IMG/VR virus record: IMGVR_UViG_3300045973_000169
Location: 77,000-140,999 of that record
Source of the DNA: a virus
DNA: 64,000 nt
Direction: 5' to 3' (one strand)
The translations under genes and the position numbers were made by a program. Shown here in pieces: positions 26,543 through 35,075 of the stretch (position 1 is its first letter; every line of letters starts with the position of its first letter). The notes below the pieces were generated by a model. That model worked only from the letters and a program-made list of their open reading frames with translations, did not search any database and was not told where the DNA came from.

Positions 26543-26646
26543 TGATTAAATTTTTAGCTAGATTTTTTAGCAATATATTAACAAGCAAATGGTTCTTCCC
26601 TTGCTTACAACTTTTGGCTCTTTTAATTGGAGCATTAGGGATTTAA
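26542..26646 (+). CDS. Small membrane peptide, 34 residues
   Basis: ATG overlaps the upstream stop. One hydrophobic segment (WFFPCLQLLALLIGALGI). A small membrane protein of unknown role. Confidence 0.5.
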   Translation: MIKFLARFFSNILTSKWFFPCLQLLALLIGALGI

Positions 26647-26647
26647 T

Positions 26648-26758
26648 GTGAGAATTGAAAGATGTAATGTATGTAATAGATGGATGGAAATAGATGAGAA
26701 TAATGAACTGTTTTGTCCATATTGTCTTGATGAGACTGATATTTGGAATACACTATAG
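26648..26758 (+). CDS. Small zinc-ribbon peptide, 36 residues (GTG start)
   Basis: GTG at 26648, two bases after the previous stop. CNVCNRW...FCPYCLDE gives two CxxC pairs, a minimal zinc ribbon. Unknown role. Confidence 0.5.
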   Translation: MRIERCNVCNRWMEIDENNELFCPYCLDETDIWNTL

Positions 26759-26766
26759 AGGGAATA

Positions 26767-26934
26767 ATGTTAGATAAATTAAAGAAAATTAAAAGTGATA
26801 TTGAGAAATTGATATTAAAAATGGACTCAGAAGGGATCTATGGACCTATTGGGTTCCTTGAAAGTTGCCTTGATGAGATTGAAATGGCAGTAGAAGAAGT
26901 TAATCTATTCTTTGCTGATGAGGAAGCAGAGTAA
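26767..26934 (+). CDS. Small helical protein, 55 residues
   Basis: ATG at 26767 after AGAGGGAATA. Sequence MLDKLKKIKSDIEKLILKMD is a coiled-coil-like helix; the end is acidic. Stop overlaps the ThyX start. Unknown. Confidence 0.6.
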   Translation: MLDKLKKIKSDIEKLILKMDSEGIYGPIGFLESCLDEIEMAVEEVNLFFADEEAE

Positions 26935-27722
26935 TGAAAGTTAAGTTAATTCATGCTACTCCATTAGATATCTTAGTTCAGGCTATCCGTAAATGCTATG
27001 ATAGTGGAAGTAAAAGTGATTCTGGATACTTTGAAAAGAATGAACAACTATTAGTTAATGAGAAGTATAAGTATAGATTAGGCGAGAAAGATGAAGCTCT
27101 CATTAAGAGAGTAATTGAAGCTGGACATACATCTACTCTTGAACATATTAATTTTACATTTGACCTAGGTGGATACAGCAGAGCTTTATTGCAAGAGAAA
27201 TCACGTCATCGTCATGCTGCTGTAAGTGAACGTTCAACTAGATATTGTTTAAAGAAGCTCAAGGATATTAAGTCTTTAGTTACTGTACAAAGATTTCCAT
27301 CTGGACAAGAAATCTTTATGTGTAATAAGCAAGAAGCTGCAAAGTATCTTGTTCTTACTGGAGATGAGGATGTAGACAATCTTTCTATTGAGGCTCTTGA
27401 TAGACTAAGACAATTGCTTGTTCGTAAACCTGAGCTTCGTAATGATGTAGCTAAATATCCTATTCCTGATTCATTGAGAACAGAATGTATCTTTACTATT
27501 AATGCTAGGAGTCTAAGGAATTTATTTAGTCTTAGGATCAGTAAACAGGCTTTATGGGAATTCCAAAAGTTATGTTGCTATATGTATGAATCAATCCCTT
27601 TCCCATATAAATTTCTAGTTGATGATTTAGTTAATAAAGAGATATATGAATTCTGGATGGGTAGTGACAAACCAGCAGATGGTGGTCATGCTAACTTGTT
27701 TGAGAGGTATTATAGAGTATGA
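26934..27722 (+). CDS. thyX: FAD-dependent thymidylate synthase ThyX
   Basis: 262 residues. The ThyX motif RHRHAAVSERSTRY (R-H-R-x7-S) is intact, with EAGHTSTLEHINFTFDL upstream and LRNLFSLRISKQALWEF downstream. ThyX makes dTMP from dUMP with FAD, NADPH and methylene-tetrahydrofolate in the cytoplasm, and needs no separate dihydrofolate reductase step. It heads the replication/nucleotide block and overlaps the polymerase gene that follows. Confidence 0.92.
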   Translation: MKVKLIHATPLDILVQAIRKCYDSGSKSDSGYFEKNEQLLVNEKYKYRLGEKDEALIKRVIEAGHTSTLEHINFTFDLGGYSRALLQEKSRHRHAAVSERSTRYCLKKLKDIKSLVTVQRFPSGQEIFMCNKQEAAKYLVLTGDEDVDNLSIEALDRLRQLLVRKPELRNDVAKYPIPDSLRTECIFTINARSLRNLFSLRISKQALWEFQKLCCYMYESIPFPYKFLVDDLVNKEIYEFWMGSDKPADGGHANLFERYYRV

Positions 27723-28891
27723 GTACTTGTGTCCCGCTTCATGTTCATTCTGAAGGTTCAGTAAGAGATAGCATTAATAAAATATCAAATTATGTACAAA
27801 AATGTGTTGAACTAAAATATACTGCTGCTAGTATTTCAGATCATGGATTCATGGGATATAATTATAAGTTCTATAAAGAATGTAAAAAGTATAATATAAA
27901 ACCTATTCTTGGACAAGAATTCTATTATACCCATGATAGAGCTGATAAGGGGTTAAATTATCATTTAGTCTTATACGCCATGAATGAGAAAGGGTATCAG
28001 AACCTATGTAAATTAAGTTCTGACGCGTTTATTAATGGATTCTATAGGAAGGCTAGGACAGATAAAACAATCCTTGCAGAGTACTCTGAAGGCTTAATTT
28101 GCACTCCTGCTTGCTGCTTTGGTATGGCACAACAATATATTGTAAATGGTGAGATGGATAATGCAATCCAAGAAGTAAAAGATTTACAATCTATCTTTAA
28201 AGAGAATTTCTATCTTGAGATTCATGATCATGGGATTGAAGATGAAATTAAAATTAAGGATGAGTTTCGTAATATAGGGAATGACTTAAATATTAAAGTA
28301 GTCCCTGGAATTGATGTCCATTATACTAATAAAGAAGATCAGAAGATTCATGGTATCTTTAAGAATATTGCTTATGCTTCTGGAGGAGAAAAGGATAGTT
28401 CCTTTAATGGGACTGATTTCCATGTTCTATCTCCTGAAGAGATGGCAGTTAAATTTACTAAAGAAGAATTAGATAATACTCTTGAAATAGCAGATAAGTG
28501 TAATGTAGATTTTAAATTTACTGGTTACTTCTTACCTACATATGATATTCCTGAAAAAGAGTTTGATACATATGAATATCTTAGAACTATATGCTTCAGA
28601 GAACTTAAAAAGAAAGGTTTAGATTCTAACCCTCTATATGTAGAGAGATTAGAGTTTGAACTTAATATGCTCCATCTGGCTGACTTAGAGAACTATCTTC
28701 TTATAGTGTCTGACTATTGTAATTGGGCTAAGAATAATGATGTCCCTGTTGGACCTGGACGAGGATCTATGGGTGGTTCTATTGTAAGTTGGTTAACCAA
28801 TATTACAGGAGTTGATCCTTTGAAATATGACTTACTTTTTGCAAGAGCTATCAACCCAGGTAGAAGTTTACAATTTGATTTTGGAGTCTAA
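27719..28891 (+). CDS. DNA polymerase III alpha, N-terminal half (PHP and palm)
   Basis: 390 residues. An N-terminal PHP domain (VPLHVHSEGSVRDSI, SISDHGFMGYNYKFY, GQEFYYTH, and later GIDVHYTNKED) holds the usual metal-binding positions. Then the polymerase part (YCNWAKNNDVPVGPGRGSMG, LKYDLLFARAINPGRS). The protein stops at FDFGV, exactly where the catalytic PDFDxD motif should come. The rest of the polymerase is encoded separately at 30540. This half would have to assemble with it. Confidence 0.85.
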   Translation: MSTCVPLHVHSEGSVRDSINKISNYVQKCVELKYTAASISDHGFMGYNYKFYKECKKYNIKPILGQEFYYTHDRADKGLNYHLVLYAMNEKGYQNLCKLSSDAFINGFYRKARTDKTILAEYSEGLICTPACCFGMAQQYIVNGEMDNAIQEVKDLQSIFKENFYLEIHDHGIEDEIKIKDEFRNIGNDLNIKVVPGIDVHYTNKEDQKIHGIFKNIAYASGGEKDSSFNGTDFHVLSPEEMAVKFTKEELDNTLEIADKCNVDFKFTGYFLPTYDIPEKEFDTYEYLRTICFRELKKKGLDSNPLYVERLEFELNMLHLADLENYLLIVSDYCNWAKNNDVPVGPGRGSMGGSIVSWLTNITGVDPLKYDLLFARAINPGRSLQFDFGV

Positions 28892-28893
28892 TT

Positions 28894-29205
28894 ATGTCTA
28901 ATAATCATAAATATTATGGTTGGTCTGGAAACGTTAGTTATAGAACAAATGTAATTAAAGCAACAAAAGAATGTGTATGTAATATTTGTAATACTACTAT
29001 AAGAGAAGATGATCCAATGATTAAGTCTAATTTGTGGGTTAAATTCATGCCAACTTATCAAAAGAGTATTAAATCTTGTATTAAATGTGCTTCTGATCCC
29101 GTGGGCTTTATTTTTACTATAACTACTTTAATGAGAGAATTTATGGAAAAAGATAATATCCCAGATAAAAAACCGAAAAAGGTAAATAAAAATGGTAACA
29201 ATTAA
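28894..29205 (+). CDS. Hypothetical zinc-finger protein, 103 residues
   Basis: Two Cys pairs, CVCNICNTTI and SCIKCASDP, about 45 residues apart, suggest a zinc-binding fold. The C-terminus is Lys-rich. It is the first of five genes lying between the two polymerase halves. Confidence 0.6.
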   Translation: MSNNHKYYGWSGNVSYRTNVIKATKECVCNICNTTIREDDPMIKSNLWVKFMPTYQKSIKSCIKCASDPVGFIFTITTLMREFMEKDNIPDKKPKKVNKNGNN

Positions 29206-29377
29206 AGATTTTACTAACCAAGAGTTAATTAATGCAATAGCAAAATGGTTAAACGAAGAATCTATATTAGAAGATAATAAATTTATTTCTTTTATATACA
29301 ATGATATTGCAGATAGACTTAAGTCTAATGAATGGTTAGAAAATATAAATGATAAATTAAAAAAGGAAAATAAATAA
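29192..29377 (+). CDS. Hypothetical protein, 61 residues
   Basis: ATG overlaps the previous gene's end. Helical, Asn/Lys/Glu-rich (ELINAIAKWLNEESILEDNK). Stop overlaps the next ATG. Unknown. Confidence 0.55.
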   Translation: MVTIKDFTNQELINAIAKWLNEESILEDNKFISFIYNDIADRLKSNEWLENINDKLKKENK

Positions 29378-29619
29378 TGGCAAGTCAAAAATATTGTAAG
29401 GTACAAGTAACGCTAGGAATTGGAAATCGTAAATCACAGGTAACTGATCCCATTGAAGTAGATGATGCAGTAAATACATTTGATGGAGAACTTAACACTC
29501 TGTTGCTCAATGTAGAAGATGCAATTAAAGCTCTCCCATGTAGTGATGGTAATTATACAAAAGTAAATATTGTAGATGCATTATGTACACTATATGGTCT
29601 ACAAAGGGTTCCAGCATAA
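29377..29619 (+). CDS. Hypothetical protein, 80 residues
   Basis: Start overlaps the upstream stop. Sequence VQVTLGIGNRKSQVTDPIEV and a helical end. Stop overlaps the von Willebrand A gene's start. Unknown. Confidence 0.6.
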   Translation: MASQKYCKVQVTLGIGNRKSQVTDPIEVDDAVNTFDGELNTLLLNVEDAIKALPCSDGNYTKVNIVDALCTLYGLQRVPA

Positions 29620-30296
29620 TGAAAGATAATTACACTCATATACATTTTGTATTAGACCGTTCTGGTTCTATGGAGTCTGTTTGGAATGATACAATCGGTG
29701 GATTTAATACATTTCTAAAGACACAAAAAGAAGCTGTTGGAGAAGCTACATTCTCATTAATTCAATTTGACCATGAAGTTATTACTGACTATTCATTTAT
29801 CAATATCCAAGAGGTAAAAGAACTTGATAGAGAATCATTTGTTCCTCGTGGAATGACTGCTATGAATGATGCTATTGGGGTTGCTATTAATGATTGTGGT
29901 AAAGCTCTTGCTCTATTAGATGAGAGTGAAAGACCTGATAAAGTTATTTTTGTTATCTTAACTGATGGCGGAGAGAATGCTTCTAAAACATTTAGCCGTA
30001 GTAAAATTAAAGAAATGATTGAACATCAGAATCTTGTTTACAGTTGGGCTTTTATGTTCTTAGGTGCTAATATTGATGCATCTAAAGTTGGAGCTACACT
30101 TGGTGTTGATGCTGATTTTACTTCAGGGTTTGAAGCGAGTACTCGTGGTGTTTCCAATACATTTGGAACATTAGGGAATAAACTAGGAAATATGCGTAGT
30201 TCTGCTGGTCCATTATATTGTATGGGCGTAAAGTCTCCTATTGCTAAAGCTTCTTCTTATACTGTTGCTGAACGTGAAGAGATGAATCAAAAATGA
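29619..30296 (+). CDS. von Willebrand factor type A domain protein
   Basis: 225 residues from the ATG at 29619. The MIDAS motif DRSGSM (D-x-S-x-S) near the N-terminus, the Thr in RGMTAMNDAIG and the Asp in ILTDGGENASK define a vWA metal-dependent adhesion site. Many large phages encode such cytoplasmic vWA proteins near replication genes; the partner is not known. No signal peptide or membrane span. Confidence 0.8.
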   Translation: MKDNYTHIHFVLDRSGSMESVWNDTIGGFNTFLKTQKEAVGEATFSLIQFDHEVITDYSFINIQEVKELDRESFVPRGMTAMNDAIGVAINDCGKALALLDESERPDKVIFVILTDGGENASKTFSRSKIKEMIEHQNLVYSWAFMFLGANIDASKVGATLGVDADFTSGFEASTRGVSNTFGTLGNKLGNMRSSAGPLYCMGVKSPIAKASSYTVAEREEMNQK

Positions 30297-30547
30297 TTAA
30301 ATGTCTAGACTGTGACTGGATGGAAATTAATTCTGGTTATCATGGATGCTATCATAATTGTACTCATGAATCATGTTTTGAAAATAGAGAATATGAAGGA
30401 TCTTGTTCTGAAAAAGCATTGAGTGGAGTAGACTCATTCTTTAGAGTAGTGCGTATAACTAACTTTGAAGTTAAGAATTGCAATCATGATTGTGTAGATT
30501 TTAAAAAGAAAAGATCAATATTAGATAGGATATTTTTACGTGATTAA
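30293..30547 (+). CDS. Cys-rich hypothetical protein, 84 residues
   Basis: Start overlaps the vWA stop. At least eight Cys and four His (CLDCDWMEINSGYHGCYHNC, then CNHDC), probably a zinc protein. Its end overlaps the second polymerase gene. Confidence 0.6.
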   Translation: MIKCLDCDWMEINSGYHGCYHNCTHESCFENREYEGSCSEKALSGVDSFFRVVRITNFEVKNCNHDCVDFKKKRSILDRIFLRD

Positions 30548-32894
30548 ATACCATATAGATAGACCTATAGTTGAATATGTACAAGCTAATGAACGTTTTT
30601 TAGAATTAGATGATAATGAACATATTACACTATATAATGAAATTAAAAATGCTGTTCTTCAAGGAATAGACGATAAAATATTAAGTAAAGTATTTGATGA
30701 AGCTCCCTATATGAATGATAGCAGTATTAATTCCTATCTATTATGGGTACTCCATTTGACAAAAGATAAGCCTACTGGATTACAGAAGATTAAATCTCCT
30801 GGATCTTATTGTGATATCGACTTAGACTTCTCTCAAGAGAAGAGAGAAAAAGTATTTGATTATCTTGCTGAGAAATATGGCTCTACTAGAGTAAGTCATA
30901 TTGCTACATTTGGAACTATGGGAGCCAAGGCTGCTATCAGAAACTCTGCTAGGGCCTTGAGCTACCCAACTGAACTCCAGAATAAAGTAGCTAAATTTAT
31001 ATCAGATGAACCTAAAGCAACTATTCAAGGGAGTATTGATGCTTCTAAAGAATTCCAAGATATGATTAAGAAATCTGAACAAGTTCAACATATTATATCT
31101 GTTGCAAAGAAGCTGGAAGGATTACCTAATTCACTTAGTGTCCATGCTTCTGCTGGTATTATATCTGATGTTGCAACTACTGATAGAGTTCCGATGATGG
31201 TATCTGCTAAGAAGAATGATCCTATCACTGGGATTAGTGGATCTAAAGTTGTTTCTCAATTTGATATGAAAGATGTTGAAAATGCTGGTTTATTAAAATA
31301 TGATATTCTTGGTCTTAAGACTCTTGATATTATAAATGAAACAGTTAAGATAATTAAAAGGAATAAGGATATAGATATCGATATTGAATCGATTGATATG
31401 AATGATCCTGGAATCTATAAACTTCTTAATGCTGGACATGTAACTATAGTATTCCAATTTGATGGAACTGCTGCTGCATATCTACCTAAGATTAAACCTC
31501 AAAATATAGATGAAATATCAGACTTAACTTCAATACTCCGTCCCGGACCGATGAGCATGGGAATGGTTGAGAGGTATGCTGAAGCTAAATTTGAGAATAA
31601 GAAATATGAATATGAATTGAAAGATCAAGCTCTTATTGCTAAAGTTTGGGAAATATGTTATCGTTCATATGGATTAATGATATACCAAGAACAAACAATT
31701 AAATGTTTTGTTGAGATAGCAGGATTCAATGAAATCGCTGCTGATAATGCTAGAAGAGCTATGGGTAAAAAGTTACCTGAAGAGATGGCTAAATTAGAAG
31801 GAGCGTTTGTTGAAGGTGGAATTAAAAAAGGCTATAACGAGAATGACCTTAAGACTTTATTTAAAGGGATCGCTGGATTTGCAGAATATGGGTTTAATGC
31901 ATCGCATGCAGTATGTTATTCTTTTATTACTTGTCAAACTGCTTGGTTATCCCATTATTATCCGTTAGAGTTCTTTACTGCTGCTATGACTATTGATGCA
32001 GGGAATACTGATGATATTAGACGTTATATCAAATCAGCTAAAGAAAGAAATATAATTCTTTCACCTCCTGATATTAATAAATCTGATAGTATGTTTACTA
32101 TTAAAGACGAATCTATTGTTTTTGGACTTAATGCTATTAAAGGTGTTGGTCCATCTACATCGAAAAAGATTATGGCTCGTAGACCTAAAAAAGGATATAC
32201 TTCTCTTGGTCATTTTATTAGGCGTAATCTCGATTTGATTAATTCAAAGATACTTGAATCATATACGAAAGCTGGATGTTTTAAATCATTTGGTTATAAT
32301 AAGCAATCTGTTTTAAATAGTATCCAGAATATATTGGATTTTATTAGTGTCTTGAAAGAGTATGATAAGTACAATACTTTCTTTGATCTTTGTAACATCT
32401 CACTTGACAATTTTATAGATTCATGTATAATGAAAGATTCCCAAAAAGAAGACACATTATCTTATGAGATTGATTCTTTAGGTCTTTATATTAGTAAACA
32501 TCCTATGGATGTATATGATCTTAAAGGAATGAATGATCCTTCTTTTGTAGAATATTATGAGAATGAAGATGAATTTATCACTATAGGGTGTCTATCTGGA
32601 ATAGAAGTTAGAAAGACTAAAGCCAAACTAAATATGTGTAAGTTTAATATTGCATCTAGCATGTATAATCTTCCATGTATTATATTTCCTAAAGCATATT
32701 CTAAATATGTTAATGACCCTACTATCGCTGAAGGTAGAATGGTATGTGTCCAAGGAAGAATAAAAATTTCTGATACTGGTAGAGAATTAATTGTGAATGA
32801 TATTCATGATAATATCGATAGGTATCTTGTTAGAAAAGTAATTAATAAAAATGAGTTTCCAATAAACTCCAAATTAACATTTATATTAGGATAA
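30540..32894 (+). CDS. DNA polymerase III alpha, C-terminal half (catalytic)
   Basis: 784 residues, GTG start overlapping the upstream gene. The first 90 residues are not polymerase-like. Then CDIDLDFSQEKREKVFDYL matches the catalytic Asp motif (E. coli PDFDVDFCMEKRDQVIEHV), and fingers motifs (FGTMGAKAAIRNSA, ILRPGPMSMGMV, YGLMIYQEQTIK, FAEYGFNASHAVCYS) follow. A helix-hairpin-helix region (AIKGVGPSTSKK) and an OB-fold-like tail are present. Together with the 27719 product it makes one replicase. Confidence 0.88.
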   Translation: MIKYHIDRPIVEYVQANERFLELDDNEHITLYNEIKNAVLQGIDDKILSKVFDEAPYMNDSSINSYLLWVLHLTKDKPTGLQKIKSPGSYCDIDLDFSQEKREKVFDYLAEKYGSTRVSHIATFGTMGAKAAIRNSARALSYPTELQNKVAKFISDEPKATIQGSIDASKEFQDMIKKSEQVQHIISVAKKLEGLPNSLSVHASAGIISDVATTDRVPMMVSAKKNDPITGISGSKVVSQFDMKDVENAGLLKYDILGLKTLDIINETVKIIKRNKDIDIDIESIDMNDPGIYKLLNAGHVTIVFQFDGTAAAYLPKIKPQNIDEISDLTSILRPGPMSMGMVERYAEAKFENKKYEYELKDQALIAKVWEICYRSYGLMIYQEQTIKCFVEIAGFNEIAADNARRAMGKKLPEEMAKLEGAFVEGGIKKGYNENDLKTLFKGIAGFAEYGFNASHAVCYSFITCQTAWLSHYYPLEFFTAAMTIDAGNTDDIRRYIKSAKERNIILSPPDINKSDSMFTIKDESIVFGLNAIKGVGPSTSKKIMARRPKKGYTSLGHFIRRNLDLINSKILESYTKAGCFKSFGYNKQSVLNSIQNILDFISVLKEYDKYNTFFDLCNISLDNFIDSCIMKDSQKEDTLSYEIDSLGLYISKHPMDVYDLKGMNDPSFVEYYENEDEFITIGCLSGIEVRKTKAKLNMCKFNIASSMYNLPCIIFPKAYSKYVNDPTIAEGRMVCVQGRIKISDTGRELIVNDIHDNIDRYLVRKVINKNEFPINSKLTFILG

Positions 32895-32897
32895 ACA

Positions 32898-33125
32898 ATG
32901 TCATATAATCTTGCACGTAGAGTATTAAGAGCAGAAAAGAAAGAATTTGTAACATCTTGGAAAAAGAAAAATAAAGTTAGTGATCAAAGCATAGCTAAAT
33001 ATATCTCGAATAAAAATAAGAAAATGAGTCTTGAAAATCAATATGAAGCGATTCTTGAGATTACATTTAATGCCTTGCAGAAGCAGGCAGAAGCAGCTAA
33101 AACTCCTAGTGAAGAGGTAATTTAA
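32898..33125 (+). CDS. Small basic hypothetical protein, 75 residues
   Basis: Lys/Arg-rich N-terminal half (LARRVLRAEKKEFVTSWKKK), then a helical acidic end. Lies between polymerase and RecA. Unknown; might be a small nucleic-acid-binding protein. Confidence 0.6.
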   Translation: MSYNLARRVLRAEKKEFVTSWKKKNKVSDQSIAKYISNKNKKMSLENQYEAILEITFNALQKQAEAAKTPSEEVI

Positions 33126-34243
33126 TGGCTCCAAAAAAAGAGAAAGCAACTGTAAAAACATCTGGATTAACTTACGAAGAAGCAGTCAAGGTTGTTAAAG
33201 CAGCAAAAGGGTCACAAAGTATTATTGGATCTGAAATCCCTGAGTATTGTTCTGTTAGGAAAATTAGGACTGGTATCCCAACCCTAGATTATGAATTAGG
33301 TGGTGGTATCAGTGAAGGTCGTATTACTATTATGGGTGGTAAACCTAGTTCTGCTAAGACTACCACTACCCTACAAGGTCCGGTTTCAGCTCTTATTAAT
33401 GAGATCAAAGCTAGTGGCGAAACAAAATTTGGACTTATTGTAGATTCAGAAGGCGGATATGATTCTCCTTATGCTAGAGCATTAGGTGTAGATGAAAAGT
33501 ATCTTATTATTAAACGTAAGAAAGTTATTGAAGATGCATTCCAAGAGATAGATGATCTGATTTCTATGGGACTTATTAAGTTTCTTGTTATAGATTCATT
33601 GGATACAATGGTTTCGAAGAAAGGTGATGATAATAAGTATGCTGCTACAATGGGTGGTACTGCTGGAGCTTTGGCTCAACATCTCCCTGTTTTATATGAA
33701 AAGATTATGGAATGGAATGTTACAACAATTATTATTAAACAAGCTCGTGTTAAGATTGGTGGTTTTAATCCAACTGGGAATGAGATAATTCAACTATCTG
33801 GTGGTTATGCACTAAAGCATCTAGCTGATAGTATTTTCATTGTAAACAGATTATCTAACAAGAATCTATCTTATACTCCTATCCAATTAAAAGCAGTTAA
33901 GACTAGAAGCTCTAGACTTGGACTTATTATGGATATGCCTTTAGGCTCATGTGGGATTGATGTTGTTCATGATGCTATTGCTCTTGCTATTGGACATGGA
34001 TTGATTACTACGGGTGGCGGTGGTTGGACTCAGTTAGATGATGACCAAGGAAAGATCCTAGTCAGAGAACAAGGACTTGATAAATTTGTTGCTAAGATTA
34101 AAGATAGTGCTACATTAACCCAATCACTTATAGATAGTGTTTATCTTAATATTATTGATACTGCACTTGTTGGTAGGAATACTACTGAAGGTGGAGATCT
34201 TATTTCCGATATTGAAAATGAGAAAGAAAAAGTAGAAGAATAA
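33125..34243 (+). CDS. RecA/UvsX-like recombinase
   Basis: 372 residues. Core ATPase: RTGIPTLDYELGGGISEGRI, Walker A IMGGKPSSAKTTTTLQG, IVDSEGGYDSPYARALG, and Walker B FLVIDSLDTMV. The residue before the Walker A lysine is Ala where RecA has Gly. UvsX-type phage recombinases also vary there. It should drive strand exchange in phage repair and recombination-dependent replication, and would also serve the repair that homing needs. Followed directly by the stub of the next gene. Confidence 0.85.
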   Translation: MAPKKEKATVKTSGLTYEEAVKVVKAAKGSQSIIGSEIPEYCSVRKIRTGIPTLDYELGGGISEGRITIMGGKPSSAKTTTTLQGPVSALINEIKASGETKFGLIVDSEGGYDSPYARALGVDEKYLIIKRKKVIEDAFQEIDDLISMGLIKFLVIDSLDTMVSKKGDDNKYAATMGGTAGALAQHLPVLYEKIMEWNVTTIIIKQARVKIGGFNPTGNEIIQLSGGYALKHLADSIFIVNRLSNKNLSYTPIQLKAVKTRSSRLGLIMDMPLGSCGIDVVHDAIALAIGHGLITTGGGGWTQLDDDQGKILVREQGLDKFVAKIKDSATLTQSLIDSVYLNIIDTALVGRNTTEGGDLISDIENEKEKVEE

Positions 34244-34284
34244 TGGCTATCGCAAAGCAATATGCAACACGTAATAAAAATTAG
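34243..34284 (+). pseudogene. 5' stub of radical-SAM gene
   Basis: ATG overlapping the RecA stop encodes MAIAKQYATRNKN then TAG. The intact gene past the endonuclease begins MKKKQYCTRMLLNN (35038); K-Q-Y-x-T-R is shared. The stub runs straight into TTATTAACA, the TAG being provided by the junction. Confidence 0.7.
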
Positions 34285-34325
34285 TTATTAACATATGTAA
34301 TTAACTATTTATGGAGTTACATATG
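34284..34325 (+). promoter_or_regulatory. GTTATTAACA motif plus start-codon hairpin (copy 8)
   Basis: GTTATTAACA at 34284-34293. Perfect 9-bp arms CATATGTAA (34292-34300) and TTACATATG (34317-34325) enclose GGAG, and the ATG at 34323 is itself inside the right arm. The strongest hairpin of the set. Confidence 0.78.
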
Positions 34326-35075
34326 AAACAAAAAATTAATTTATTAAATATAAGATTTGGCAGACTCCTGGTAATACAGGAGTCTGAAAAAACATCTTAT
34401 AATAGAACACAATGGCTTTGTAAGTGTGATTGTGGGAATGAAGTTAAAGTTGCTACAACAAGCTTACAATCGGGAGCTACTGTATCATGTGGTTGCTTTA
34501 GGATAGAGCAATGCAGTAAAAAACTTTCATTAGATTTAATTGGTAAAAAATTTGGGAAATTACTTGTTTTGGAAAGAAAAGGATCTCAAAAACTTAATGG
34601 AGAAAATTATAAATATGCAAGGTCAGTATGGCTTTGTTTGTGTGATTGTGGGAAAACTTATGAAGTTACAGGGCAATTACTTATATTAAATAAAGTTTGT
34701 TCATGTGGCTGTGCTTCAGTTATAAGTGGCGAAAAACATCATAATTGGAATCCAAATAAAACGGATGAAGAAAGGTTACAACATCGAGATACCAAAGAGT
34801 ATTTTAAATGGCGTAAATCTATATTCAATAAATTTAATTGGACATGCCAATGTTGTAAAGTTAAGAGACATTTAGGACTAAATGCACATCATATCCAAAA
34901 TTACTCAAATCATAAAGAATTAAGATTTAATATTGATAATGGTTTACTATTATGTAGATATTGTCATAGAAAATTTCATAAAGAATATGGTAGAAAAAAT
35001 AATAATATTTCTCAATTAAAGGAATTTTTACAAAATAATGAAAAAGAAACAGTACTGCACAAGGATGCTTCTTAA
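34323..35075 (+). CDS. HNH homing endonuclease with duplicated zinc-ribbon repeats
   Basis: 250 residues from the ATG at 34323, which has GGAG at good spacing; a start 12 bases upstream would put the ribosome site inside the gene. Two copies of an N-terminal repeat (IRFGRLLVIQES...WLCKCDCGNEV; KFGKLLVLERKG...WLCLCDCGKTYEV), each with zinc Cys pairs, precede the HNH core WTCQCCKVKRHLGLNAHHI and GLLLCRYCHRKFH. The last 38 bases overlap the rebuilt radical-SAM gene. Confidence 0.87.
   Translation: MKQKINLLNIRFGRLLVIQESEKTSYNRTQWLCKCDCGNEVKVATTSLQSGATVSCGCFRIEQCSKKLSLDLIGKKFGKLLVLERKGSQKLNGENYKYARSVWLCLCDCGKTYEVTGQLLILNKVCSCGCASVISGEKHHNWNPNKTDEERLQHRDTKEYFKWRKSIFNKFNWTCQCCKVKRHLGLNAHHIQNYSNHKELRFNIDNGLLLCRYCHRKFHKEYGRKNNNISQLKEFLQNNEKETVLHKDAS

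Noticed and set aside
27719-32894. Split intein between the two polymerase halves
   Set aside because: The N-half ends F-D-F-G-V and the C-half starts M-I-K-Y-H-I-D without the Cys/Ser start or His-Asn end of intein fragments.
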